From positions 1-15,839 of the forward strand of contig JAFGCA010000131.1 of assembly GCA_016932895.1 (NCBI GenBank): DNA of 15,839 nucleotides, written 5' to 3'. The stretch's first letter is position 1, and the number at the start of each line of letters is the position of its first letter. Of the stretch, positions 1-7,078 are shown in pieces. The DNA is from Sedimentisphaerales bacterium (GTDB taxonomy: Bacteria; Planctomycetota; Phycisphaerae; Sedimentisphaerales; SG8-4). The translations under genes were made by a program, and so were the position numbers. Under the pieces are notes generated by a model. That model saw only the letters and a program-made list of their open reading frames with translations, had not been told where the DNA came from and did no database searches.

Positions 1-183
1 CATTGCCCGGTTCTCTGTCGCACAGGGGGTTTGAGCGGGCTCGGGCGGCGGCTCGTTGAACTCGGGGGCCACCCAGAGGACTTCGACACGGGCTCGGGGC
101 GTCCAGGCGATGTATTGGTGGCCGAGCACGGCCACGAACAGCTCCACGAGAAGGACCAGCGTCCTGACGGATACCCTTTTCAT
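1..183 (-). CDS. N-terminus of a membrane-anchored protein of unknown function (partial)
   Basis: The frame is open from the ATG at 183 to the window edge, giving 61 residues (MKRVSVRTLVLLVELFVAVL...). A GGGAG ribosome binding site lies about 10 bases upstream of the ATG. Residues 7-20 are a hydrophobic segment after a short basic start, so it is either a signal peptide or an N-terminal anchor. A proline- and acid-rich stretch (EFNEPPPEPA) follows, which looks like a linker into a periplasmic domain outside the window. It starts 58 bases after the stop of the preceding pilin-like gene on the same strand, so it may be co-transcribed and could be an accessory of the pilus cluster. It lacks the GAVLVLS core of its neighbours, so it is not a fourth paralogue. 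I do not recognise the family. Confidence 0.6.
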   Translation of the reverse strand, partial: MKRVSVRTLVLLVELFVAVLGHQYIAWTPRARVEVLWVAPEFNEPPPEPAQTPCATENRAM

Positions 184-241
184 TTCTTTGTTTCTCCCGG
201 AATGGTTACAAGGATTTTTGCACATGAGTCAGTCCTGCCGA

Positions 242-1882
242 TTAGCTGCCTTCGGCGTACGTTTCCTGTTTCGGTATGATGATGATGGGACTGGTGATGC
301 CGCTGGGCAGCATCATATCCTCCCGCGGCGTGACCGCGATGACGCCGACATCGCCCAGTTCCGTGGTTTCGGAGCCGCCGTCTTCCAGCGTCGCCCCGAT
401 GTTCGTCACGTATCCGGAGGAGTGCGGCGTGGTATCATACATGGAGATGATGGTCCCGTCGATCTGGGCGTTGCCGCGCACGTCCACGATTCCGCCGACA
501 ATGGCTCCGGTGAGCACGTTGTGGTCGCTTGTCTCCGGGTTCGTGTTGCCTAAGTTCACATTGAAATGGGGGGCCAGAATCGTGGCCTCCTGGACGGAGG
601 ATCGGTTGTTGAAGTTCGCGGCGCCCGTGAAATAAAGGCAGTTGTCGATCCAGTCGAATGGCTGCGGGACATCGGTTACGATCACTCCGTTGAACGTGCA
701 GTTCTCGAAGCGGACGTTGTTGGTGTACGGCTGCGACGTGCTGCTCTTGTAGCAATCGACGTAGAGAACCTCTTCGAACGTGCAGTTTTTGAAGAGGGCG
801 TGGCGGTTCACCGGCAGCAGGGCATTCGTGAACGTCTGGTTCTCGTACACGTGCCGAGAGTATCTGTGGCTGGCGCTGTATTTCGGCTCGGTGTAGTCCC
901 CGGAGGCATGGGGGAAATACTCGGTGATCTGCTCGCTACTGGGACAGGAGGGGATTTCCGTCAGGCCCGAGTTGTACATGTCGGTGTTGTAGTCGGAGAT
1001 ATTCATACCGGGGATATTGCTGCCCGAGGGCTGCCCGTAGTTGATCCCTTCGTGATACGCCTGGACCTCATCATCCGAGCCGTAGTAGCGATCCTCATAA
1101 TTCAGACCGAGCGGCACCCCGTCGGCGTCGATGGGATTGTCGTTGACGTCGAGGGTCTCCATCTGCCAGCTCCGGTCATCAATGGCGTCGAGCTCCAGAA
1201 CCGTGTTGATCGTGCCGCGGACGGCGGACTCGTCGGTCATGTTGAAGGGCGAGATATCAACGCGGTCCCAACAACTGTAGAGATCGCCGTGGATGGTGGT
1301 GTCTCCCGTGAGCCACATACGACCGGCACTGGCAATCGCGTACTTCAGGACTTCGCGGTCCTTGGTGATGTCCATGTCCATCGTGATGCGGCGCGAGATC
1401 TGTCCGTTCGTACCGACCGACTGGGTTCGGATCACAAAGGGATCGGAGTCGTAGCGGTAGAATCGCACCGCGAATCTTGCCCCGGCATTTCCCAAATCGA
1501 TCACCGGCGTGACGATGGCGTCGCCGCTGCCGCCGGCATCGGAGAAGGAGCTGGGCCCCGGCATCGTTTGGCCGTCCAGCTCGAGGTCCCGGGCATGCTG
1601 GCACAGGTTCGCCCAGACCTGGTCGGCTTGCTCAACGGTGACGTAGTTCAAGTTCGTCTCGCCGAAGCTGGCGGTGCTGACGATGTACTTGGCGCATTCC
1701 AGTCCCGACTGGGCCGCACACAGAGCTACATTGACTCGGCGGTGATTGGATGCGACCTGTACGTTCGTGCCGGCCAGGCCGGCCATCGCTACGGCCAACG
1801 CCGAGAATATCACGACGAAAATCATGGACAGCACCAGTACGGCGCCGTGCTCGCTGTGGCGAGTCTTTCGTGTGGTGGACAT
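242..1882 (-). CDS. PilX-like type IV pilus assembly protein with beta-helix-like body (paralogue C)
   Basis: A 546-residue protein. Residues 13-35 form a hydrophobic helix with the core GAVLVLSMIFVVIFSALA, followed by NVQVASNHRR and an A..AQSGLE segment. This matches the PilX/GspK-type N-terminus, where a prepilin peptidase would cut after Gly13. The usual Glu at position 5 of the mature helix is absent, as is typical of GspK-like minor pilins. The remainder is far longer than a normal pilin and contains repeated short strands (FKNCTF, FENCTFNG), suggesting a parallel beta-helix displayed outside the membrane. The stretch from APHFNV to GTIIS aligns with the same region of the two upstream paralogues. 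I chose the ATG at 1882 because GGGGGG stands just upstream and the GAVLVLS spacing then matches the paralogues; an earlier in-frame ATG at 1927 adds 15 non-conserved residues. This is the most divergent of the three copies. Confidence 0.85.
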   Translation of the reverse strand: MSTTRKTRHSEHGAVLVLSMIFVVIFSALAVAMAGLAGTNVQVASNHRRVNVALCAAQSGLECAKYIVSTASFGETNLNYVTVEQADQVWANLCQHARDLELDGQTMPGPSSFSDAGGSGDAIVTPVIDLGNAGARFAVRFYRYDSDPFVIRTQSVGTNGQISRRITMDMDITKDREVLKYAIASAGRMWLTGDTTIHGDLYSCWDRVDISPFNMTDESAVRGTINTVLELDAIDDRSWQMETLDVNDNPIDADGVPLGLNYEDRYYGSDDEVQAYHEGINYGQPSGSNIPGMNISDYNTDMYNSGLTEIPSCPSSEQITEYFPHASGDYTEPKYSASHRYSRHVYENQTFTNALLPVNRHALFKNCTFEEVLYVDCYKSSTSQPYTNNVRFENCTFNGVIVTDVPQPFDWIDNCLYFTGAANFNNRSSVQEATILAPHFNVNLGNTNPETSDHNVLTGAIVGGIVDVRGNAQIDGTIISMYDTTPHSSGYVTNIGATLEDGGSETTELGDVGVIAVTPREDMMLPSGITSPIIIIPKQETYAEGS

Positions 1883-1944
1883 TTTCCCCCCTCGGAAAAC
1901 GGCCGGATGACTTACCCCCAAATCCACTTCTATGGTCTACCCAA

Positions 1945-1972
1945 AGGATACGAAACGATGCCGCCGATACAA
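1945..1972 (-). promoter_or_regulatory. Candidate promoter of pilX-like paralogue C
   Basis: On the minus strand, TTGTAT and TATCCT are separated by 16 bases, with the -10 element 62 bases before the ATG. Matches to the sigma70 consensus are modest. The TATCCTTTG element sits at nearly the same distance from the start as TATACTTT in the other two paralogues, which supports it. Confidence 0.4.
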
Positions 1973-2048
1973 AATCGCCGGCCAACGATCTCCAGCGTTC
2001 GGTCTTGTGCCGTGTCGCGTGGGGCACCGAACGCCGGGCGCATGGCAA

Positions 2049-2074
2049 GGGGCCGTCGAAGGAGAGACGGCCCC
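2049..2074 (-). terminator. Terminator-like hairpin after pilX-like paralogue B
   Basis: A perfect 9-bp stem (GGGGCCGTC/GACGGCCCC) with an 8-base loop begins 34 bases after the stop codon of the 2109-3494 gene. Only a short TT follows the stem on the minus strand, so this is a strong hairpin with a weak U-tract. It separates paralogue B from the promoter of paralogue C. Confidence 0.5.
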
Positions 2075-2108
2075 GAAATACGGACACGCGTTGTCGGCAG
2101 GGTGTGCG

Positions 2109-3494
2109 TCAGAGGACGATCTCGGAATAGGCGGACGGATTGTATTGCAGGATGATCTCCGGAACGAAACCGGCGGGCACCTCGGTCAGACCCGAGCGGT
2201 TGAAGTACAGATCGCTGTTGCCGCTCAGGACCATATCGTTCTCGGAGTAGTTGATGATCGAACCGTTGATGCTCCCGCCGGCGTTGCCGAAGAATTCGAT
2301 CCCGTTGGCGGCGATCGCCCCGCTGATGGCCTCGAAGCTGCCGCCGAACGAGACGTGAAAGCCCGGTGCGATGAGAAACGTGCCGATTTTCTCGTGCAGC
2401 CCATCGTACTGTTCCTCTTCCGGGAGTTGATCCACGGGCCAGCTATTGACGTTGCCCTGGAAGCTGATCACGTTCTCGCCGGAGAAATCGTCCTCCTCGC
2501 CGTCGCCGACGATGATGCCGGTGACATCCGTGGTTCCGGTAAAGGTCACCACGTTCGGCACCTCGACCCAGATGATGCCCTTGAGCGTGGAGTGGCCCGA
2601 GAAGGTGGGGTTCATTCCCGCCGGGATGCGGACATTCTCGAACGTGGAATCCGTGCTGGTGTCCAGATTCGGGTCGAGCGCTGTCAACGCGTACGTCTCG
2701 AATTCGTCGGTGACCATCTCGGGAAACTCCGTCGGGGGCACGCCGAACTCGACGTGGTCCAGCGCCGCTTCTCCCGTATCCCCGCCGATGCCGGCTTGTC
2801 CCCCTTGCAGATCGACGTAGGCCAGCGCGTTGCCGATCTGCACCTCGCCGGCAATATGCGAGTTGCCAATGATTGACAAGGCCAGCAGATCGTTGGCACT
2901 CTCGATGTAGGCGTTGGATTCCACCTCGATGTTGAGACCTTCCAGCTCGACGTTGCCCGACAAGGAAACCGGACCCTTCGAGGCGACGCCGAAGTCGAAG
3001 ACGGTGTTCGCGCGCGTGCCGAACACGTAGGCGGTTCGAATGGTGCGGTGGAGCGATCCGAAGTGGCCCGTCACGTCCAACTGGATGTTGTCGTCGTCGA
3101 TGCGGGTCAGCACCGCCGAGAAGCTCGCGCCGGTAGCGGAATCGAGCGGTACGTCGGACAGGGTGATGGTTGAACCGCTGTAGACCGGATCGATGTTGTT
3201 GACGTCGGCCAGCTCGTACTGGAGAACCGACGCGAGAGTGCTGAACCGGTAACAGGGCTCGGTCGTGCCCGACATGGAGATCTTGCTCATCCAGTATCGG
3301 ACCACTTCCAGCCCGGATTCGGCGCAGGCGCGGCAGTTGTCGAGCTTGCGGTGGTTCTCGGCCACCTGGACGTTTACGCCGGAGATGTCGGCCATCGCCA
3401 CGGCCAACGCCGAGAACATGACGATGAAAATCAGGGAAAGGACGAGTACGGCGCCCCTTCTGCGCGCGTGGACGACGGATTTGGCCTGTTTCAT
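2109..3494 (-). CDS. PilX-like type IV pilus assembly protein with beta-helix-like body (paralogue B)
   Basis: A 461-residue protein. Residues 11-40 are a basic run followed by GAVLVLSLIFIVMFSALAVA, then ADISGVNVQVAENHRK and CAESGLEVVRYW, the typical PilX_N layout of a membrane helix running into an amphipathic helix with an invariant A.(S)GLE motif. Prepilin peptidase cleavage would fall after Gly14; Glu at mature position 5 is missing, as in GspK. The rest is beta-rich with glycine-spaced short strands (GNVELEGLN, GHSTLKGIIW, GNAGGSINGSIINYS), consistent with a beta-helix exposed on the cell surface. It is collinear end to end with the 3872-5248 protein, including the conserved tail (Y.PS.Y). 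I used the ATG at 3494, behind GGGGGAG; a GTG four codons earlier is possible. It is flanked upstream by its own promoter and a lipA remnant. Confidence 0.85.
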   Translation of the reverse strand: MKQAKSVVHARRRGAVLVLSLIFIVMFSALAVAMADISGVNVQVAENHRKLDNCRACAESGLEVVRYWMSKISMSGTTEPCYRFSTLASVLQYELADVNNIDPVYSGSTITLSDVPLDSATGASFSAVLTRIDDDNIQLDVTGHFGSLHRTIRTAYVFGTRANTVFDFGVASKGPVSLSGNVELEGLNIEVESNAYIESANDLLALSIIGNSHIAGEVQIGNALAYVDLQGGQAGIGGDTGEAALDHVEFGVPPTEFPEMVTDEFETYALTALDPNLDTSTDSTFENVRIPAGMNPTFSGHSTLKGIIWVEVPNVVTFTGTTDVTGIIVGDGEEDDFSGENVISFQGNVNSWPVDQLPEEEQYDGLHEKIGTFLIAPGFHVSFGGSFEAISGAIAANGIEFFGNAGGSINGSIINYSENDMVLSGNSDLYFNRSGLTEVPAGFVPEIILQYNPSAYSEIVL

Positions 3495-3557
3495 ATTCTC
3501 CCCCACGGAAAATGATGTGACAAACTATGTTTTCAGAAGGTTCAAAGAGCCATTAAA

Positions 3558-3585
3558 AGTATACAGAATACTGGGCGCGTGCAAA
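3558..3585 (-). promoter_or_regulatory. Candidate promoter of pilX-like paralogue B
   Basis: On the minus strand TTTGCA and TATACT are separated by 16 bases, with the -10 element 63 bases before the ATG. It is the counterpart of the promoter of paralogue A: both share a GCAnGCGCnC block followed by TATACTTT, and both predict a leader of about 57 bases. Confidence 0.55.
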
Positions 3586-3640
3586 GTTTGCCCGGGGGAA
3601 AACAGGGGAATGGCCGTCATCGTGGGTTCGGCTGGATTCC

Positions 3641-3785
3641 CTATCCGGCGCCTTGTCGTTCGGCGAAGCAGGAGGCTCGGGCAAGCGGCGTGGGCATCGC
3701 CCGGGAGAGGCCGGACCCGGGGGCCGGCTCTTCCCGGAGGCGGAGGATGTGTTCGCGGTCACGGCCGGGCGCGGGGAATCGAGCG
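3641..3785 (-). pseudogene. Degenerate remnant of the lipA 3' end
   Basis: Minus strand 3715-3641 aligns without gaps to the last 25 codons of intact lipA (5464-5390), with 55 of 75 bases identical and a stop codon at the same place (TAG against TAA). In the lipA frame it reads SGLSRAMPTPLARASCFAER, against AGFSWVMSAPFARSSYFAEQ in LipA, so the catalytic RSSY motif is degraded to RASC. With small indels the similarity seems to continue to about 3762 (GTGACC against GTCACC) and perhaps to CGCTCGA near 3785. Nothing upstream of that is recognisable and there is no start, so it cannot be a working gene. Its 146-base distance to the pilX start below it matches the 141-base distance at the intact locus. 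Confidence 0.75.
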
Positions 3786-3871
3786 CCGCGCACGACGCAA
3801 GGCAGCCGGGGCGTTTGAGTGTCGTCTCATCCTGTCGTTCGATTTTTTCGCGGGAGGTCGCTCCCTGCCCC

Positions 3872-5248
3872 TCAAAAGACCATGGCGTAGGATGACGGAT
3901 CGTAGGAGAGGACGCGGTGCGTGTCGAAGCCGCCCGGTATCTTCGTGCCTCCCGAGCGGTCGAAGGTCAGGGAGATGTTGCCGTCGACTACCGTGGGGTC
4001 ATCGGAGTAGTTGATCAGCGTGCCCCGGATGTCGGCGCTGGCGTTGCCGGCGAACGTCAAACCGCTGGTGGCCACGACGCCGTCGATCGCCGAGAAGTTA
4101 CCCGTGAAGGAGGTGTCAAAGCCGGGAGCTATAATGGACGAGCCGGCCATCGTCTCGAGCGCCGAAAACTCCGTACCTGTCGGATAAGCGCCCGTGGCGA
4201 AATTGCCGGCAAAATTGATCTGATTGTTGTCGGTGCTCCCGATATAGCTGTCGCCAATTACGATGCCGTTGAGCTGGCAGTTGCGGCCGAAGGTGACCAC
4301 GTTGGGCGACTCGATCCACAAGATGCCGTTGATCGTCACGGTGCCCTCAAACGTGGGATTGAGGTTCGCAGGGATACGGGCATTGGTTAGCGTGAGGCCC
4401 TTGGTCAGGTCCATCGTCGCAGGATCGACGGTGGGGCCCGTCACAAAACTGGCGTACGCGCTAGTGTCCGGGGCGGGGAAATCGACGGGCGCGACGCCGG
4501 TGACAACGTGGTTGTCGATCGCGTCCTGGCCATGATCGCCCCCGATCTGGAGATCGCCCGCGTAGGAGATCTGTCCGCTGGGATTGCGGAAGGTGAAGTC
4601 GCCGTCGAAGTTGGCGTTGCCGCCGATATCGATTGCGACCATGTCCGCGGTGTCTACGTATACGTCCGCCTCCCAATTGAGGGTCGCTCCGCTCAGGGTC
4701 GGATTCTGGGGGAAGTGAATCGCGCCTTTGGTGGCCAGACCGTAGTCGAAAATGGGGTGTTCATACGGCGTCACATAGAACGCGACCTGGATGGTCTTTG
4801 ACAATCTCTGGTTCATACCGGTCACGGAGACCAGCAGGACATTCGGATTGGTTGGGTGCATCTGGAGCTCTGCCGAGAAACTGCTGTTTCGGGCCGAGTC
4901 CAGCGTCACCGCCTGCGTGGTGCCGTCGGTCTGAAAGACGACGTTGCCGACACCGGAATACGAAAGGTCGCTCTGCAGCGAGGTGATGATCGTACTGAGG
5001 TAATTGGCCGGGAGCGTTGTCTTGGGCATGATGAAGCGACCCAGCCAGTACCGCACGACCTCCAACCCGGACTCTGCTGCTGCGAGTGCCTGGTCCGATT
5101 GTCGCTGGTTTTGGGCCACCTGGACGTTGACTCCGGAGATGTCGGCCATCGCCACCGCCAGGGCCGAGAACATGACGATGAAAATCAGGGAAAGGACGAG
5201 TACGGCGCCCTTTCTTCGCGTGCGAATGATAGACTTGGCCCGTTTCAT
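3872..5248 (-). CDS. PilX-like type IV pilus assembly protein with beta-helix-like body (paralogue A)
   Basis: A 458-residue protein. The N-terminus is nearly identical to paralogue B: basic residues, then GAVLVLSLIFIVMFSALAVA, then NVQVAQNQR and AAESGLEVVRYW. This is the PilX-type signature: prepilin peptidase cleavage expected after Gly14, no Glu at mature position 5, membrane helix, then an amphipathic helix. The body has regularly spaced strands (NPTFEGTVTINGILWIESPNVVTF, split by turns) that suggest a beta-helix, and ends in a Y.PSSY motif. Such proteins are minor components of type IV pili or pseudopili and would sit at the filament tip or on the surface; that role is inferred. The ATG at 5248 follows AGGGGAG by 3 bases and aligns with paralogue B. 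It lies 141 bases downstream of lipA, with its own strong promoter between them, so it need not be in the lip operon. Confidence 0.87.
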   Translation of the reverse strand: MKRAKSIIRTRRKGAVLVLSLIFIVMFSALAVAMADISGVNVQVAQNQRQSDQALAAAESGLEVVRYWLGRFIMPKTTLPANYLSTIITSLQSDLSYSGVGNVVFQTDGTTQAVTLDSARNSSFSAELQMHPTNPNVLLVSVTGMNQRLSKTIQVAFYVTPYEHPIFDYGLATKGAIHFPQNPTLSGATLNWEADVYVDTADMVAIDIGGNANFDGDFTFRNPSGQISYAGDLQIGGDHGQDAIDNHVVTGVAPVDFPAPDTSAYASFVTGPTVDPATMDLTKGLTLTNARIPANLNPTFEGTVTINGILWIESPNVVTFGRNCQLNGIVIGDSYIGSTDNNQINFAGNFATGAYPTGTEFSALETMAGSSIIAPGFDTSFTGNFSAIDGVVATSGLTFAGNASADIRGTLINYSDDPTVVDGNISLTFDRSGGTKIPGGFDTHRVLSYDPSSYAMVF

Positions 5249-5312
5249 ATTCTCCCCTGTCGAACACGAAATGAAAAAATCGGCTGTCGAAGACCCCCAA
5301 TGGCCCGTACAA

Positions 5313-5341
5313 AGTATAAGGGTGCATCGAGCGCATGCCAA
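5313..5341 (-). promoter_or_regulatory. Promoter of pilX-like paralogue A
   Basis: On the minus strand TTGGCA and TATACT, each five of six to the sigma70 consensus, are separated by exactly 17 bases. The start of transcription is predicted near 5306, giving a leader of about 58 bases ending in AGGGGAG. It lies wholly in the lipA-pilX gap. Confidence 0.7.
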
Positions 5342-5366
5342 ACGGCCTTTGAAGAAATGGGGCAAC

Positions 5367-5388
5367 ACCGGTGGCGCAGGGCGACCGG
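5367..5388 (-). terminator. Possible terminator hairpin after lipA
   Basis: Immediately after the lipA stop, CCGGT pairs with ACCGG across an 11-base loop that contains a further CGC/GCG pairing. It is followed on the minus strand by TGTTGCCCCATTTCTT, a poor U-tract. A hairpin is visible; its function as a terminator is uncertain. Confidence 0.3.
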
Positions 5389-5389
5389 A

Positions 5390-6253
5390 TTATCTGACGT
5401 TTTCTTGTTCGGCGAAGTAGGAGCTTCGGGCAAAAGGCGCCGACATGACCCAGGAGAAGCCGGCCTCCAGGGCGCGGTCCTTCCACCACGTGAATTTCTC
5501 CGGGGTGACGTATTCGACGACGTCGAGCGAGTTCTTGGAGGGTTTGAGGTACTGGCCGATGGTGATCCGCTCGCAGCCGACGTCGCGCAGATCGCGCAGG
5601 ACCTGTTCGACTTCGGCGTCGCGCTCGCCGAGGCCGAGCATGATGGATGATTTGGTGGGGATATCGCCGTATCGGGCGCGGGCCAACTCCAGCAGACGCA
5701 GGGAGCGTTCGTAGTCGCCGCCGGGCCGGGCTTTGGCGTACAGCGAGGGGACGGTCTCCACGTTGTGGGCGAAGACGAACGGCAGGGCGTCTGCCAGGAT
5801 GTTCAGGGCCTCGCTCTGGCCGTCCTTGAAATCGGGCGTGAGGATCTCGAAGCGCATCTCGGGACAGAGACGTCTGACCTCCCGGATGCAGTCGCGAAAA
5901 TGCCCCGCGCCGTCATCGGGCAGGTCGTCCCGGTCCACGCTGGTGATCACGAGGTATTTGAGCTTCATTTGCTCGGCCATTTGGGCCAGGCGGACCGGCT
6001 CCGTCGCGTCCGGCGGCTCGGGCTTGCCGGTGGCCACCGAGCAGAACTTGCAGTTACGCGTACAGACGTTGCCGAGGATCAGGACCGTCGCGGTCCCGCG
6101 GCCCCAGCATTCCCCGCGATTGGGGCAGTTCGCATTCGTGCAGATCGTTTGCAGACCGAGAGAGTCGAGGGTCTCCCGCGTATTCTGGAAGCTGTGTCCC
6201 GTCGGCCAGGGCCGGCGCAGCCACGGCGGCAATTTTCCCGTTTTCGCTGTCAT
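5390..6253 (-). CDS. lipA: Lipoyl synthase, radical SAM
   Basis: LipA inserts two sulfur atoms into protein-bound octanoyl groups to make the lipoyl cofactor of 2-oxoacid dehydrogenases and the glycine cleavage system. The 287-residue protein has the expected cysteines: an auxiliary-cluster motif C38-x4-C43-x5-C49 (CTNANC..RGEC), the radical SAM motif C64-x3-C68-x2-C71 (CTRNCKFC), and the C-terminal RSSY (276-279), whose serine ligates the auxiliary cluster. Length is normal to slightly short for the family. The ATG at 6253 overlaps the lipB stop in an ATGA, indicating translational coupling. The frame stays open upstream through lipB, but that extension is an out-of-frame shadow of LipB. Its last codons have a decayed copy near 3641-3715. 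Confidence 0.97.
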   Translation of the reverse strand: MTAKTGKLPPWLRRPWPTGHSFQNTRETLDSLGLQTICTNANCPNRGECWGRGTATVLILGNVCTRNCKFCSVATGKPEPPDATEPVRLAQMAEQMKLKYLVITSVDRDDLPDDGAGHFRDCIREVRRLCPEMRFEILTPDFKDGQSEALNILADALPFVFAHNVETVPSLYAKARPGGDYERSLRLLELARARYGDIPTKSSIMLGLGERDAEVEQVLRDLRDVGCERITIGQYLKPSKNSLDVVEYVTPEKFTWWKDRALEAGFSWVMSAPFARSSYFAEQENVR

Positions 6254-6939
6254 GGTTGTCCTGTGCCAAAATGGCGTTTGAGCAGTGTCGTCAGGCGGTC
6301 CTTGATGGGGCCCATCTCGAAGGTCCTGCCCGTTTCTTTCTGAACCGATGTCATCTCCACTCCGTCCAGGCCGCAGGGGACCATCATCTCGAAGATGCTC
6401 AGGTCGTTTCGGATGTTGATGGCCATGCCGTGGTGCGTCACGAACCGCGAGACCCGCACACCCACCGAGGCGATCTTCCTCGGGCCGGCCCACAGGCCCG
6501 GATAGCCCCGGCGTCGCTGGCTCACCACGCCCAGGCCTTCCAGCAGCTCGATCCCGATCGCCTCCAGGGCGCGCACGTACTCGCTGACGCCGAGGCCCAG
6601 CTCCTGGAGATGCAGAATGGGATAGAAGACCAGTTGACCGGGATTGTGGGCGGTCGCGCCGCCGCCGCGACGGATGGCCACGACGTCGATTCCCCGGCGG
6701 GCCAGTTCGTCGGTGCCAAGAAGCAGCTTGTTGGCGCTCTGGCGCGCGCCGAGCGTAATCACGGCCGGGTGCTCCAGGATCAGGATCGTGTTGGGAATCC
6801 GCCGCGTCGCGCGCTGCCGGCAGAGGTCCTGCTGCATATCGAGGGCCTCCCGGTAGTCGAGAAGGCCGCAATCGCGCACCTCCAGGGCCGACGAATGCAC
6901 ATTGTTGTTGTGTTCACATTGGATGGTGCTTGTTGCCAT
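6250..6939 (-). CDS. lipB: Octanoyl-[acyl-carrier-protein]:protein N-octanoyltransferase
   Basis: LipB moves octanoate from acyl carrier protein to the lysine of lipoyl domains, the step before LipA. The 229-residue protein shows the family motifs in order: RGGGATAHNPGQLVFYP (91-107), K155 in RKIASVGVR, HHGMAINI (169-176) and C189 in PCGLDGV. Lys155 and Cys189 are the expected catalytic dyad, the cysteine carrying the acyl thioester. The stop overlaps the lipA start by 4 bases. The ATG at 6939 is the only start that leaves little sequence before the conserved core; the 20 residues before it in the open frame do not look like LipB. There is no clear ribosome binding site, but a TACAAT lies just 7 bases upstream, raising the possibility of a leaderless message. 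Confidence 0.96.
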   Translation of the reverse strand: MATSTIQCEHNNNVHSSALEVRDCGLLDYREALDMQQDLCRQRATRRIPNTILILEHPAVITLGARQSANKLLLGTDELARRGIDVVAIRRGGGATAHNPGQLVFYPILHLQELGLGVSEYVRALEAIGIELLEGLGVVSQRRRGYPGLWAGPRKIASVGVRVSRFVTHHGMAINIRNDLSIFEMMVPCGLDGVEMTSVQKETGRTFEMGPIKDRLTTLLKRHFGTGQP

Positions 6940-6946
6940 CCAAGCG

Positions 6947-6952
6947 ATTGTA
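6947..6952 (-). promoter_or_regulatory. Candidate -10 element for lipBA
   Basis: TACAAT on the minus strand matches the -10 consensus in five of six positions and ends 7 bases before the lipB ATG. The best -35 at normal distance is GTGCAA, 16 bases upstream, which is weak. If used, transcription would start at or beside the start codon. Confidence 0.35.
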
Positions 6953-7078
6953 GCAAAAACACGTGGAATTGCACGCCGCAAAAAGGCAGAAGCCGGCACA
7001 CCCGGTCACCGTCGCCAGGACAACGGGCTGCGCGCAACACTTCCACGGCGCCGGGATGGCGGAAATGCAAAAGACTGC

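Larger units (their letters stand above)
3495..3871. other. 377-bp gap holding a duplicated promoter and a decayed lipA 3' end
   Basis: No convincing gene lies here. On the minus strand the gap carries, in order, a lipA tail remnant (about 3641-3785), 146 bases of spacer with a promoter (3558-3585), and the ribosome binding site of paralogue B. The bases at 3786-3871, just after the stop of paralogue A, show only a short GGGAG/CTCCC hairpin that is not followed by a U-tract. A 69-codon frame at 3553-3762 is out of frame with the lipA remnant and has no ribosome binding site. Confidence 0.7.

Noticed and set aside
1883..2108. A second lipA remnant upstream of paralogue C
   Set aside because: Looked for at the matching distance (near 2027) but no similarity to the lipA tail was found.
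566..2155. Long plus-strand open frame (529 codons) opposite the pilX-like gene
   Set aside because: It lies antisense to a gene with clear PilX features, crosses that gene's promoter and has no recognisable domain; GC-rich sequence yields such shadows.
3553..3762. 69-codon minus-strand frame in the pilX gap
   Set aside because: It overlaps the lipA remnant in the wrong frame and has no start signals.
5390..6871. LipA frame extended upstream to 493 residues
   Set aside because: The extra residues are an out-of-frame reading of lipB; the ATG at 6253 fits LipA length and the 4-bp overlap.
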